64,000 bases of DNA from Isochrysis galbana (lineage: Eukaryota; Haptophyta; Isochrysidales; Isochrysidaceae): assembly GCA_018136815.1 (NCBI GenBank), contig CM030931.1:9869072-9933071 (forward strand). The letters run 5' to 3'. The position numbers and the translations under genes were made by a program. The notes beneath the pieces were generated by a model. It was not told the origin of the DNA and searched no databases. It saw only the letters and a program-made list of their open reading frames with translations. The stretch's first letter is position 1. Every line of letters begins with the position of its first letter. Below are positions 43,293 to 54,334 of the stretch, piece after piece.

Positions 43293-46200
43293 ATGCCCGT
43301 CCGCTTCAGCAACGACTCACCCGCCTTCCGTAAAGACATTGAGAGCCTGTATGAGGCCGTCAAGGGGAGCAGCGCCGTCTCCGAGCGTCTGGGTAGGGCC
43401 TGCTGCCGCGACGCGCAGGCTGCGCTCAAGCGGGCCGAGGCGGGTATTGGGCTGGCGAGCGAGCTCCAGGCCGCGGCCCACCACCATCATGCCGCCAATG
43501 CTGCACCCAATGGGCCGCCGGCGGAGGAACATCTCGGCGCAATGCTCGCTGAGGTCGGCTCTGCGATGAGAGCCCTCTACGACTGGCAACGCGAGGCCGC
43601 CGCCGCGGTTGAGGGGCGAGTGATGCAAACGATCCATGTGCGCGCCGACGAGGAAGCGCGCCGCTGCAAGGAGGCGCGCTCGCGCTTTGTCAGCTCGGAC
43701 GACACATGGGCCAGCTCGCTCGCGCGTTCACACGCGGTGCGGCTTGAGAACAACGGCGGTGTCCAGCGCGCAGACAAGGACTTCGTCTCAACCAAGCTTG
43801 CCTTTGAGACGTCGCGCTTTGAACTGTGTGCTGCGCTGAACGAGTCTGAAGCAGCCAAGGCGCTCGCCCTGATGGAGCTCGTGACCGCGAGAGTGTCGGA
43901 GCAGCTCGAGTTCTTCGAGCAAGGTGCCGCACAGCTGCGTGAGCTCAAGCTGCTGGTCGACGGCTGGGCGCCCGCCATTGAGGCGCAGCGCGAGTATCTG
44001 GAGGCGGAACGTGAGCGTAACCAGGCGACACGGACGCACTTGCAGCAGCTCACCGAGAACTCGAGCGCCGCGCCCGTCGCCATCCCAGGTGCAGTCGGCG
44101 AGGAGAAGCGCGAGGAGGTCTCATCCAGTTCCTCCCGGCCGCCTCACCGCGAGGGCTACCTCTTCAAGAAATCGGCTCGGCTCGGCGGTCAGTTCTCCGG
44201 GCGACTCGGCGGACAGGTGTCTAAGCAGCAGCCGGCCACTGGCTGGAAGCGCCTCTGGTTTAAGCTCGAGAATGGCCAGCTGTACTACTACAAGCAGGCC
44301 AAGAGCAACATCAAGGTACCGCACTCAGCAGGTCTTGGAGCTCCTGGTGAGCTGACGGAGCGTGTGATCAATCTGCTCATCTGCACGGTCCAGCCGCGCG
44401 AGCGCGAGACGGGCAAGCGGTTCTGCTTCGATGTCATCTCGCCATACCGCACTTACACACTCCAGGCTGAATCAGAGGCCGCTCGCACCGCATGGGTAGA
44501 GGCCATCCGAGCCGCGGTAGAGCACAGCATCTTTTGCCTCGACAGTTCTTCACACCACATGGTGGCCGGGCGAAGTGGATCGGCCAACGAGATTCGTCCT
44601 GCGACCGGAGACAATGACGGCGTCGGGCGAAATGCCTTGGCGGTACAGTCCCCCCTCTCCGGGGAAGTGCGCGCCGCACGATCAGATTCTACCATCTGCG
44701 CAGACTGTGGCGATTCGAACACACCGCCCACGTGGGCGGTGATGCCCTATGGCGTACTTTGCTGCATTGAGTGCTCGGGCATCCACCGCTCCCTTGGCAC
44801 GCACATCTCGAAAGTGCGCTCGATCATCCTCGATTCCTGGACGCAAGAGATGGCCGCCCTCCTCACCGCTCTCGGCGGGTCGAACGTGCTGTTGCTTGCA
44901 TGCGCACCCGATGGTGGTCATGTCGCCCCAGGACCTTCATCGCGGAGGGTGGAGCGTGAGCGTTGGATTCGGAGCAAGTACGAAGCCCGGACGTACGTGG
45001 CGCGCGACCTAGCTGCGGGCCCTGCGGAATTGTGCCAAGCAGCGGCAGCTGGTGAGCCGTTGCGGTTGCTGCGGCTGTTGCTAGCCAATGACTCTGCCAT
45101 CAATCTACGCGCCGACACGGACAGTGACGAGCTAGGGCCGATCCATGCCGCAGCCGCCGCCGATGCTCACCTGTGTTGCGAACTGCTCATCCTTTCCGGT
45201 GCGAGCCTCGAGCTTCGATCCGGCAATGGTCGCACTGCCCTGCACTTGGCTGCGGCTGCGGGCGCGGAACGCTGCATGGGCCAGCTGCTACGGCGCGGGG
45301 CCGATGCCAATGCCACCGATTCCGAGGGACACACGCCGCTCGACCTCGCACGTCAAAATTCACACGCCGGCTGCGAGGCTGCACTGGAGGAGCATAAGCG
45401 AATCCAGAGCCCTGGTATTGACATCACTATTGAGGGGGATGACGCCTCCTTTGTGCCAGTAATCTCCTCCAAGCACCTAACGCCTGGACGCAAGGTGCGC
45501 GGCTTCATAGGCGCCAAGCTCAATCTCAATGGTCGACGGGCCTCCTCATCAGCTCCTACCTCCACGCCTTCTTCTCCAGCGGACCCCAACTCGATTCAAC
45601 CATCCATTGTGGAAGTCACCGATGTGCGCAAACGGACATCCTCCGAGGAGGCCCCATCTAGTCACGAGTGCAATACGACGTCCTCACAAGCATGTTGTGG
45701 GGACACGGGTGCTGACGTGCATAGGCGGGCATCATCAGAAGGGCCGCCCTCCATCCCCGAATGTAACGCAATGTCCTCGCAAGCATGTTGCGCGAAACCG
45801 AGAGCTGACGTGCTTAGGCAGGCGTTATCGGAGGGATCATCTTCGGCTGTCGACCGCAACACAGTGGTCCAACACGCGTCCTGCGCGAACGCGACCACGG
45901 ATGCCCACACGCTGGTGGCATCCGAGATATCACCGTCCGCAACGCACTGCAATGCGATTGTCTCCCAAGCGCCAAACACAGCCGCATCTGCCGACGTGCA
46001 TGGGCTGTCATCGTCCGCGGAGCAACTGCGGGGACCGGATCACACAGCACCCTCGCAATCATCCATAGAAAACGCGGCTTTCACTGCGCACCCATTACGT
46101 TTATCCGAGGGGCAGCCGCCGAGACTGGACTGCAGGGTGATAGAGTCGCCTGCATCTAACGAGGACGTGACCATTGCTGAAAATAGACTTGCGTCATCCG

Positions 46201-46460
46201 AGGGGCAGCCGTTAAGATCGGGCCACAACATTGTGTCCTTGCAAGCCTCTAGCGTGAGCACGCCGTTCATTGTGGGCCAGCGAGGTGTAGGCCAGGCACA
46301 GCCACTGAGCCCGGGCCGCAGTGCAAAGTTTGTCCACGTATCTTCTGACGGGGAAGCCGCCACCTTTGTGAACCGACGAGCGTCAGCCCGGGGACACCCA
46401 CAAGGCCACGTGATTGCTCGTATTGCTGCCATTGAGGGGCATACCGCTCCTGTTAGTTGA
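43293..46460 (+). CDS. BAR-PH-ArfGAP-ankyrin protein (ACAP-type Arf GTPase activator)
   Basis: A 1,055-residue frame without introns. Residues 1-270 are helical and fit a BAR domain. The PH domain spans about 284-412 ([46 protein letters not shown]). The ArfGAP zinc finger begins near 466 (CADC, then CIEC) with the catalytic Arg in [15 protein letters not shown]. Ankyrin repeats follow at about 590-700 ([36 protein letters not shown]). This is the ACAP/ASAP domain order: BAR senses membrane curvature, PH binds phosphoinositides and the GAP domain switches off Arf during endocytic recycling. The zinc finger is two residues longer than the canonical C-x2-C-x16-C-x2-C. Residues 700-1,055 are a low-complexity tail of degenerate repeats. 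Confidence 0.92.
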   Translation: MPVRFSNDSPAFRKDIESLYEAVKGSSAVSERLGRACCRDAQAALKRAEAGIGLASELQAAAHHHHAANAAPNGPPAEEHLGAMLAEVGSAMRALYDWQREAAAAVEGRVMQTIHVRADEEARRCKEARSRFVSSDDTWASSLARSHAVRLENNGGVQRADKDFVSTKLAFETSRFELCAALNESEAAKALALMELVTARVSEQLEFFEQGAAQLRELKLLVDGWAPAIEAQREYLEAERERNQATRTHLQQLTENSSAAPVAIPGAVGEEKREEVSSSSSRPPHREGYLFKKSARLGGQFSGRLGGQVSKQQPATGWKRLWFKLENGQLYYYKQAKSNIKVPHSAGLGAPGELTERVINLLICTVQPRERETGKRFCFDVISPYRTYTLQAESEAARTAWVEAIRAAVEHSIFCLDSSSHHMVAGRSGSANEIRPATGDNDGVGRNALAVQSPLSGEVRAARSDSTICADCGDSNTPPTWAVMPYGVLCCIECSGIHRSLGTHISKVRSIILDSWTQEMAALLTALGGSNVLLLACAPDGGHVAPGPSSRRVERERWIRSKYEARTYVARDLAAGPAELCQAAAAGEPLRLLRLLLANDSAINLRADTDSDELGPIHAAAAADAHLCCELLILSGASLELRSGNGRTALHLAAAAGAERCMGQLLRRGADANATDSEGHTPLDLARQNSHAGCEAALEEHKRIQSPGIDITIEGDDASFVPVISSKHLTPGRKVRGFIGAKLNLNGRRASSSAPTSTPSSPADPNSIQPSIVEVTDVRKRTSSEEAPSSHECNTTSSQACCGDTGADVHRRASSEGPPSIPECNAMSSQACCAKPRADVLRQALSEGSSSAVDRNTVVQHASCANATTDAHTLVASEISPSATHCNAIVSQAPNTAASADVHGLSSSAEQLRGPDHTAPSQSSIENAAFTAHPLRLSEGQPPRLDCRVIESPASNEDVTIAENRLASSEGQPLRSGHNIVSLQASSVSTPFIVGQRGVGQAQPLSPGRSAKFVHVSSDGEAATFVNRRASARGHPQGHVIARIAAIEGHTAPVS

Positions 46461-46766
46461 GTTGCTGAGGATTGTGCATAACGCACGGCCTGCGCACGGT
46501 GTTGGTCTTCCACACTCGAACTATCTCAGTGTCAACATATTCATTTGCTGCCTTGTTCTCTTTCACCGTATTGGTTTTGGTGCGTGCGCTCTCTGCTGCC
46601 GAGAATCTGGGTGCTGCTTTGGAGCGAGCTGCAGTTGCATCATGACATGCACGTAACCAAAAAAGACTCCCCGGGGGTCCCATGGGAGGGGGGCCGGGAT
46701 AAAAAGTAAAACATTTTAAAATTCTCGCCTCGCACGCGGCTTTGGACCTCTGATTAGTCTGCTGTC

Positions 46767-46870
46767 GTGGTAATAATAATAAAACATCTGAGCGTTAGTA
46801 CCACTACTGCCACTAGCCCGGTACTATCACGACACCCCTCAGCGCACCTGCCCGTACGCCTTGACGTGTG
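46767..46870 (-). repeat. (TTA)n-tailed dispersed repeat, copy 3 of 3, 3' end only
   Basis: The reverse complement of the last ~100 bp of the 21,535 and 31,217 copies, including GTACCGGGCTAGTG and the ATT tail. It is 5'-truncated, as expected for retroposition. Confidence 0.85.
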
Positions 46871-46875
46871 CTGTC

Positions 46876-47160
46876 ACTAAAAAAAAATTCTTAATATTCT
46901 CGCCGCGCACGCGACTCTGCACTCTAACAGTTGCAGCCTCGCCCGCCGCTCTCATCCCCCCTTCACCTGCCTTGCGGCCCGTCCCTCGTGCGCTACCTAG
47001 GGGCTGGGTGTATGGGGTTTCCTGCAGCAGACGGTGTGCACCGATCCCCGATAGGTTTTCCACTCCTTCCTCCTGTACCATCGGGCTATCGGTTTCTATA
47101 TTGCTTCTTTTAGAACCTAGGAGATGGGCAGCGTGTCTCCGTGTTTCCGGGGGTTGAGGC
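46876..47160 (+). repeat. Dispersed repeat, copy 2 of the 25,062 family
   Basis: Partner of 25,062-25,340, sharing CTCGCCGCGCACGCGACTCT-like and GGTGTGCACCGATCCCCG-like blocks. Confidence 0.8.
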
Positions 47161-47334
47161 AGGGCGGGTGGGTGAAGCGTCGCGACGGCTTATGCGCGGT
47201 TAAGCTAGCTTTTCCGTTAGTTGGAGTGCATTGGCTATCGCGGCCAGGTTGCCGCCTAGCATCAGTGTGCCTTTGTCGTTGAATGTAAAGACGGGTGTGC
47301 AAAGCTCACGCGGGGGCTTGAGTTTCGGTTTTCT

Positions 47335-47880
47335 GTGAGGGCGGCATACCGCACTTTGGTGCTCGTAGCGGCATCCATTTGGCGAGCGGTGACTCGAACG
47401 GCCTCGTGGCGCCCCCGGTCGCGGGTCGAAGTTGGGCACTCAGGGCGCGTCTTGAGGCGTGACGACGTCATCACCGGGGGCCTCAAGCGGCCGATTTCGA
47501 CGCAGTGCGCGGGGGCGGCGGGCGCGATTGGCGTGGCTGTGAGGGCGGCATACCGCACTTTGGTGCTAGTAGCGGCATCCATTTGGCGAGCGGTGACTCG
47601 AACGGCCTCGTGGCGCCCCCGGTCGCGGGTCGAAGTTGGGCACTCAGGGCGCGTCTTGAGGCGTGACGACGTCATCACCGGGGGCCGCAAGCGGCCGATT
47701 TCGACGCAGTGCGCGGGGGCGGCGGGCGCGATTGGCGTGGCTGTGAGGGCGGCATACCGCACTTTGGTGCTCGTAGCGGCATCCATATGGTGAGCGGTGA
47801 CTCGAACGGCCTCGTGGCGCCCCCGGTCGCGGGTCGAAGTTGGGTTCTCGAGCCCTTGGTGTTTTTAGCGGTTAGCGTCT
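47335..47880. repeat. Satellite array, exact 204-bp monomer, ~2.6 copies
   Basis: GTGAGGGCGGCATACCGCAC starts at 47,335, 47,539 and 47,743, a period of exactly 204 bp. Copies are nearly identical. Shared with the 41.5-kb array: GATTTCGACG, GATTGGCGTG, GTCGAAGTTGGGC-CTC and a terminal TTTTTAGCG-TTAGCGTCTT. The monomer is 68 codons long, so frames remain open in every copy; these frames are not evidence of a gene. Confidence 0.93.
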
Positions 47881-48680
47881 TTAGTTTTTGCGATACTTAC
47901 GTACACGTTCAAGTCCATAAAAACATAGTGAAAATATATTGCTGTGTGTATAGAACCAGGATCTTTGGTCCGGGTCAGCTGCCGATGCCCATGGTTTCGT
48001 GTTTCGCTGCGAGAGGCGCGCATGAAGGCCATCGGTAAAATAATACCGGAGGGGGGCCTGACATATATTTCCGCACGGCCGTCAGAGGCCTGAAATCGGG
48101 TATTTTTCGAAAATTTTGCCGGAAGACCCCCGGTTTTTTTTGCTGATATCCCATACCGGAACCTATAGGGAGCTTATTTAGGCCTTCGTTTGCCCATTAC
48201 AGATGGTGCCCTTCGCACCCCCTAGTGAGTGACCGGGCTACGTCTACCACTCATACCCTACAGTCTCTCCTCTCCTCGGCCTAGTCCCTTCCATCACAGC
48301 CCTCCCCTCTCCCCTCGCTGCCGCCCTCGCCTCTCGCCGCTCGCTCGATGTGGCTTTCGCCGCGCCTTCCCGCCTCCCTCTGCTGATGAGCTTGAGCCCG
48401 TCATCGTCTCCGAAGTCGAAGTCGTTCCCTCCGCCGCGCGCCTGCGCCTGCTGCCGCCGGTGTGGCTCCTTCCCCATTGCCATTTCCCTCAGACCCTCAA
48501 GGTCAGCCCAATTCGTCACCACCAAGAGCAGCCGCTTTCGAAGCGGCCGCGCCCCTTCAGGGGTGCGCGTGATCCTCATCGTGCATCGCGCCACACGTCC
48601 CGCGCGGCCTGTGCTGCACAGGCCCACACCCCATCACCCCATCGCGCATCAACTAACTACAACACCGTAGTTTATTAGTA
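47881..48680. other. Repeat mosaic between the satellite and the zinc-finger gene
   Basis: In order: copy 2 of the 31,952 repeat (48,018-48,160), copy 2 of the 33,049 repeat (48,163-48,240) and copy 3 of the Pro/Ser-coding repeat (48,245-48,445). These junctions show several retroposed segments joined end to end. Confidence 0.7.
48245..48445 (+). repeat. Pro/Ser-coding dispersed repeat, copy 3 of 3
   Basis: Best match is to 37,200-37,400 on the opposite strand. The translated end reads PPSADELEPVIVSEVE, against PPSSADGLQPVSTSELV in the other copy. Confidence 0.7.
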
Positions 48681-49062
48681 CTACTAGTTGTAGCAAAAAT
48701 CGGGTTGTGATGATAGCTTGCCGAGATGAGCAGGAGCGACGTTTGCACTGGCGAGACGTCTTGAGTGCGCTAGTGCTGCTGTCGACTATCGGGAGGACGT
48801 GGCCTAGACGGCCGCCTCGCGTGTACAAGCTACGGGGATGGGGTGCCTTTTCTTATTCGCCGTAAGTGGCACGCACATGTCGGCAGCACCCGTAGCGACC
48901 ATAGGAGAGCCCCTCACCACATAACACAAGCTTAGCCGAGGTGTGACATCATCAGCACTTTCAGAATCTCTCGTAAATGCCAGCTTTGGACACACACCAT
49001 ACATCGTCTTATCAAGAGGCGCTGATTTTGGGAGAGAAGTTGTTGGGAAGCGCTTGGAGCGT

Positions 49063-50245
49063 TCATCGGGCGGCCTCTTTATGCTCATCATCCTCAACAA
49101 TGCGCAAACCAGGGCTGAAGACAGCTGAGCGTGCCGACGGCGTAGATGATGCCGTCGCACCTGTCGTGTCTTGACCGTTGTTCGACGCAGAGCATGCGTT
49201 GGAGGAGTGGATTCCCTTTCCAAACCAATCGGAGGGGGCAATTGCCATCTTGCGATGGAGCTCCATCTTCTCGGCTGAAGTGAACCGGTTCGTACGATCC
49301 GATAAATCTTGCATTCCAGATGTGTAAAAGCTTTTTGAAGTTCCGGCAGCTGCAGCTGCTAGTTCGGCCGCATCCGGCACAACCAGTGGCACGACTTGGG
49401 CGGAAGGCGGTACACTACTTGCCTCCTCATACACCGACGAAGCTGACACCGAGGTGGGCATCGGCAGCATCGAGCGCTGACGCAGTTTCTCCTCGCGTTC
49501 TGCCTTGCGCCGCGCCACCACTTCCTCACTTTCGTGCGCTGCTGGGGCCCCAGAAACGGACGCCCTCGCTGCATCATCCCTCTCGCGTGCCTCCTGCAAC
49601 TTTCGCCGTTTCGCCTCCACATCGAGTCGGCAAACCATGGCCTCCTCCGCCCTACCGAGCCTGCAGCCATTTTCAGGGAGGTCAGTGAGGCGCAGCACGC
49701 ATACTCCTGCCATACAGCCGCGGGAGGGCATACCGTTCGAGTGCCCGAAGGTGCTTCTGACCGGAGAGGTGTGCGTCGTAGACCGTCTGTTTGGCAAAGC
49801 GCTTGCCACACGGCACACAGTATGGTCCGACGGCCAAAAGGAGTTCGCCGCGCTCGCGCTTCTCCTGCTCGATCTTGGCAGCATACTTCTTTGCGTCACC
49901 GTGCCAGTCGGGGGCGCGGGCGTCCGGGCCGCGCCGCTTGCTGCTGCCACCGGGAACCCGGCCTCGCTCAGTCCAGTCGGGCTCATCGCCCCCTCCGCCC
50001 CGAAGAGAGAGGTGGAGCCGGAGCGTGTGGCGTGCGGTGGTGAACGTGGAGTCGCGGCGGAGCGGCCGCGCCCCGGAAGTAAGGTGGCAGTCCACCAGCC
50101 CGGCCACCCACTCTGCCGTCGCCGTGCGCAGCCTGCCGTCGGGGAGGCGGACAACGAGCCCCATCCGGTGGAGAGGGGCGGCCCCGCGCCGTGCTGCAGC
50201 TCGCACGGGGAGAGAGCGTTCGAGGCTTTCCTTGACGTAAATCAC
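49063..50245 (-). CDS. C2H2/U1-type zinc-finger protein
   Basis: Two exons on minus, 50245-49734 and 49660-49063, with a 73-bp intron (donor CG/GTATGC, acceptor GCTGCAG, phase 2). From ATG 50,245 this is 369 residues; ATG 50,164 (MGLVVRLPDGRLRTATAEWV) is an equally good start. A single zinc finger, YCVPCGKRFAKQTVYDAHLS followed by GQKHLRALER, has the C-x2-C-x12-H-x5-H spacing of U1-like fingers in splicing factors such as SF3A3/Prp9, and is preceded by DWHGDAKKYAAKIEQEKRER. A Glu/Arg/Lys-rich helix and a Ser/Ala-rich tail follow. An RNA-binding or splicing role is likely from the finger type, but orthology is not settled. Confidence 0.75.
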
Positions 50246-51387
50246 TGTCTTCTCTCATATTCGGGGTTCTCCGGTGGACTAGAATTTAATTTAAGGTGGT
50301 AGGCGCTAGTATCGGAAGGGCTTCTACGGGCGCTCCGATGGCGGCGGCGGCGGAGGCACTGGCCCGCTGCTCTGGGGCTGTGGCCCCACATCCCACCATA
50401 GAATGGCCGCTGGGCCGTGCAGGTGGGGAGCCATTGATGTGGGCCATGATCTGGTCGCATCTCTGGCTCCTCCGCCTGTCGCGATCGGCGAGGCGGAGTC
50501 TCCTCCCCCACCCCTCTCCGCGACGCCAGCGTGGTAGCGAGGAGCGAGCGCAAGGGGGGTCTGGCAGGCAAGGGCGCGGCGGTGCAGGCGCAGGGAGGGG
50601 GCAGGAAGGTAGTACCTATCGGGTGGGCGGCTGGAGGGCGCCGGGCGCGCACTTGGGACCGCAGGTACCATCATCTGGCGGCTCTCCGGGCGGGCGCTCG
50701 ACGCTTGCAGGGAGAGGCAGCAGAACGTGCAGGATTTTTCGACGGGGCGAGGCGGGCGCGAAGTGAGCTGCCGCAGCCGGCTGTTCACATGGATCGCGGG
50801 CATCAATGTACTGGCGTAGATCCGACGCAGCAGCTTGTGGGAGGCCGCGAAGGTCGATTGTTTGCGGGAGCTCCCGACGTCCAGAAATGGAGCTAAGGAG
50901 TGGCCGCGGACCGGTTCGGCATTCGAGGCTAGGCGAGCAGCTGACGAGCCCCCTGATGGCTCATCCTCTCCGCCAGCACTGGGGCTACAGCCGCCATATT
51001 TTTGAGCGAATTGTTGAGGCTTGTGCTGGGCTTCAGCCGGCGCTGACCGCTCGGATCATATCCTCGCGTTGCTTGTTACGGTTCATAGTGCGTTTAGGTG
51101 CCCATAATAGGGTTGACAATTCACTTAAAAATCGGTTTTGGTCCGTGTAGTACCTATTCAAAAGGACTGCCAAAGATCTCTGTCTGACTCCGGCTTGTTG
51201 GCGAGCACGAGCGACTCGAATTCGGGCACTGCTTACCTCTACTAACACAGGACAGAGGCTTGGGCAAGGCTTGGGCTTGGGCGTCCGCTGCCTAGTGTTG
51301 TAAATGACATCTTGGGACTGCAAGTGAGCATGCACAACATTGTCCTTATTAGTATGTGTTCTAGACACTTCAGCCACTCACGCCTAG
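50246..51387. other. Left flank of the Mutator-like element, nothing coding recognised
   Basis: It starts at the putative left inverted repeat TTAAGGTGGTAGGCGC (50,291-50,306) and runs GC-rich to the transposase stop. Open frames here (for example 50,296-50,766 plus) have no domain. Confidence 0.4.
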
Positions 51388-52014
51388 CTATGCGTCCGAC
51401 AGTAAATACCAGCCCCGTGGCAACCCTGGAAATGCACAAGAATACTCACTCGGGTGAAGGTAATGCGAGACTATGGTGTCATCCACCATGTAATACACAA
51501 TGTAGTTTGCGCGCACTTCAATGTCCTCGTCGATCTCAGTCTCGTCGTCCACCTTGTTCAGCACTTCTCCCTGACACCACCCAGCCCCGTCGAAGTTGAA
51601 CATGATTGCACGTCCGGTAAGATCCTCGTCAGCGGCGGGCGCGTCATTCTGCACAATAGGTGCGTTGGGTCCGAGCTCCGCCTGTCGCTCGGCGGCAGCG
51701 AGGGCAGGGTGCTGTGCAAAAGAGCCAACGGCACAGTCAGCCATCATTTCCTGCATCTGCACGTGCTCCGACAATGCGTTCTTGCACTTTGAGTGACGGG
51801 GATGGCAAAGGGAAGTGCACTGCTGTCTTGCTTGCTTGCAGGGACATGCTCGCAGGCAGCTGGCGCTGCATGTGCACGCGCCTGCCTGGCCCTTATCACT
51901 GTCCTTGCCAGCACGCGTCAACCACTGCTCGCGCTGCCATTCTGTTGTCGACAGGCCCAACAGCTCATGCAACCTTGACTCCATGGTGCCGAATATCTCG
52001 ATGTCTTCATCTAC
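51388..52014 (-). CDS. Transposase C-terminal segment beyond an in-frame TAG
   Basis: This minus frame (208 codons plus stop, first Met at 51,984) lies in the same phase as the transposase to its right, separated only by the TAG at 52,015-52,017. It contains a cysteine cluster (CTCSASCLRACPCKQARQQC) typical of the tails of such transposases, then FDGAGWCQGEVLNKVDDETE and NYIVYYMVDD, a Tudor/agenet-like chromatin-reader layout, and ends GLPRGWYLLSDA. It is either a readthrough extension, a separately translated product, or evidence that the transposase has lost its full-length frame. Confidence 0.6.
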   Translation of the reverse strand, partial: VDEDIEIFGTMESRLHELLGLSTTEWQREQWLTRAGKDSDKGQAGACTCSASCLRACPCKQARQQCTSLCHPRHSKCKNALSEHVQMQEMMADCAVGSFAQHPALAAAERQAELGPNAPIVQNDAPAADEDLTGRAIMFNFDGAGWCQGEVLNKVDDETEIDEDIEVRANYIVYYMVDDTIVSHYLHPSEYSCAFPGLPRGWYLLSDA

Positions 52015-54084
52015 CTAGTCCTCCATGGCGAGCTCTTGTCTGAACTTGTGTATGACCACATTTTGCACGTGGCAGATCGCCAGCGCTGTGGAGACCATGT
52101 AATGTGTGGGGTAGAGCCTCGTCTCCTTGTCCCGGTACCGCAAGGCGACAGTGCCAACTCGTTCGGACGCATTCTGGCAGACACCTCCAAGAGCAGGGTG
52201 CACTACGTCGTCGATCTTCTCGATGATCTCCGAGCAGATCCATTCTTGCATGCCCTTGTTGAAATCCGCGCAATCGTTGAATTGGCGCGAATCATATGCA
52301 CTGCCATCGGGCTTCTGGTGGTCGTGCAACCGACACTTGCGCCACTCGCCAGTGAAGAAGCCGGGCCCCTCATGAATGTTGGCAAGATGATTCGCCATCT
52401 CTTCCAAGCCCTCGATGGCGATAGACTCCAAAGAGCGATTGTGGTACGCGGCATGCGCCTTCCATGCCAGAACGCCGCGCAACACAGCAGATGTGGCGCG
52501 CTGGTACGACTTTACTAGCGGAGAAGACTCGTTCACGACGCCTCGATGCACCTTGGGCTGCAGCTTGCTCACCGTGCCGGCCTTCGTGATTCTATCCTCA
52601 CAGCTACACGTGGTGTGCCACTTCTTTCCCACCTCGACCGCCTTCTTTCCGCAATTCTTCCCTAAATGGTTCGTGCATTTGTACACTGACAGGTGGTTGC
52701 AATACTTGCAGGACGTGCCTAATACCATGGCCTCCTTGGCTTTGGCCAGCACGACGGGGATGAGGCTGTTCGTTGAGGCATCACCGTCGAGAACGATGCC
52801 GTCCAGGGACGGCCGCACGTCCAGACCTTCTGCATCGAGCTGCGCATCGACGTCGTGTTCCAACCAATGCACGACGTCGTCCAGCATCTCGCCGCAGCCT
52901 ACCGCGTCCATGGCCTTCGACGTAAATTCAAAGCCGCCAGCTTCGCTTAGCGAATCTTTGCCGATGGAATAATGTCGAAAGGCAAGGATGGCACCAGAGT
53001 GTAAGTCGCATATCGTGCCGGACCCATTTGCCGATGTGTGGCCACGTGTCTGCCAGAAAAAGTCGTTCGTCACAACCAAGTTCTCAATCTTACCGTATCG
53101 TACCACTAGCTTACGTCCGAGGTCCACCATCTCCTTCTGCAAGACAGCCATCACGGGGAACATCAACCCAACATACCGGTCGAAAGTCGAGTGCGAAATG
53201 CTGTTAGGCATGTTCCGGACAATGGACTCGGTGACGTACTCACTGTAGCCGCGGCCAGAGAGCAAGCATGCGAGGACCTCACGCACAACGTACTCCGGCC
53301 GCGCATTGGTGCGACTCCGCTTCGATCGATTCTTCGACTTGGTGCCGTCGCCAAGGGAGATTTGAGTGCTCTCACCATCGCTGCAATCGCTATTGTGATC
53401 GGCTAGGTTGAGCCGCACGGCGCCATTGGTCTTGATGTTCTTGATGTCATTGCACTTTGAGCAACGGAACGCCAAGATGAAGTTTGTGCACACACCCGAC
53501 GTCATTCGAGACTCAGGTGCTAGCGGAACGGCGTCCGCGTGGCAGCATCGCGTCACGAAGGCCGTAGCGATTCCTCGGCAAACCTCTAGCACATCCATAG
53601 CGGCATAGATGGAGAAGGCCTTGTTCGCGGTCTGCTCATCGAGCTCGCGTTCCCGTTTTCGTACAACTTCATTGCGCTGCCGCTCCGCATCCGCCACTGC
53701 CGCTGGCGAGAAGATATCCGACGCCCTGCGCTTCCGCTTTGGCAGCCTCCTTCTCTTCCCTCCGCCGCTTCCACTTCCATACTCCTGCCCCTCCAGCGGC
53801 ACCACCATCTGGGGAGTGAGGGCGTAGTTCTTGCTGCCGTGCGGGCGTCCTCGCTTGGCCGTCGTAGAAGACGACGCGGCATTGGCAGCGCCCACAGCTT
53901 TCTGCCTTTGCTCCGGCGGCTTTGGCGGACGGCCACGCCGTGGGGCGTCGTCAACAAGCACTTCGGGGTCGGAGACCTCGCCCTCGCTTGCACCCTCATC
54001 CTCTTCCTCTGCACTCCTCATGTTGTCCGACGAGGAGTCTGTCAGTTCTACAACCGCTGAGCGCTTCAGCTTCCTTGGCAGCAT
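52015..54084 (-). CDS. Mutator-like (MULE/Phantom-type) DDE transposase
   Basis: The frame starts at ATG 54,084 (MLPRKLKRSAVVELTDSSSD) and runs 689 residues to TAG at 52,015. The N-terminal region carries two AT-hook-like motifs (RRGRPPKPP and KRGRPHGSKN) and nuclear localisation-like basic runs. The catalytic core shows TNDFFWQTRGHTSANG with the first Asp, GIVLDGDASTN with the second, and KCTNHLGKNCGKKAVEVGKK, the pattern of the Mutator-like transposase domain found in many protist and animal elements. The third acidic residue is not assigned. No introns are seen. Upstream is a ~170-bp (CT)n tract. The frame is intact apart from the TAG, so the element is young or the protein is kept by selection. 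Confidence 0.8.
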   Translation of the reverse strand: MLPRKLKRSAVVELTDSSSDNMRSAEEEDEGASEGEVSDPEVLVDDAPRRGRPPKPPEQRQKAVGAANAASSSTTAKRGRPHGSKNYALTPQMVVPLEGQEYGSGSGGGKRRRLPKRKRRASDIFSPAAVADAERQRNEVVRKRERELDEQTANKAFSIYAAMDVLEVCRGIATAFVTRCCHADAVPLAPESRMTSGVCTNFILAFRCSKCNDIKNIKTNGAVRLNLADHNSDCSDGESTQISLGDGTKSKNRSKRSRTNARPEYVVREVLACLLSGRGYSEYVTESIVRNMPNSISHSTFDRYVGLMFPVMAVLQKEMVDLGRKLVVRYGKIENLVVTNDFFWQTRGHTSANGSGTICDLHSGAILAFRHYSIGKDSLSEAGGFEFTSKAMDAVGCGEMLDDVVHWLEHDVDAQLDAEGLDVRPSLDGIVLDGDASTNSLIPVVLAKAKEAMVLGTSCKYCNHLSVYKCTNHLGKNCGKKAVEVGKKWHTTCSCEDRITKAGTVSKLQPKVHRGVVNESSPLVKSYQRATSAVLRGVLAWKAHAAYHNRSLESIAIEGLEEMANHLANIHEGPGFFTGEWRKCRLHDHQKPDGSAYDSRQFNDCADFNKGMQEWICSEIIEKIDDVVHPALGGVCQNASERVGTVALRYRDKETRLYPTHYMVSTALAICHVQNVVIHKFRQELAMED

Positions 54085-54159
54085 GGCGCGCCCCGCTCCC
54101 CCCTTCACTCCCCTCCCCTCCCTCTCTCCCTCGCTGGCTCTCGCCCTCGCTCTTCGCAC

Positions 54160-54334
<175 letters not shown>

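Larger units (their letters stand above)
46461..47334. other. Intergenic repeat mosaic
   Basis: It contains similarity to the 1,988-2,050 junction sequence (46,676-46,745), a minus-strand (TTA)n repeat copy (46,767-46,870) and a plus-strand repeat (46,876-47,160). No gene is recognised. Confidence 0.6.
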
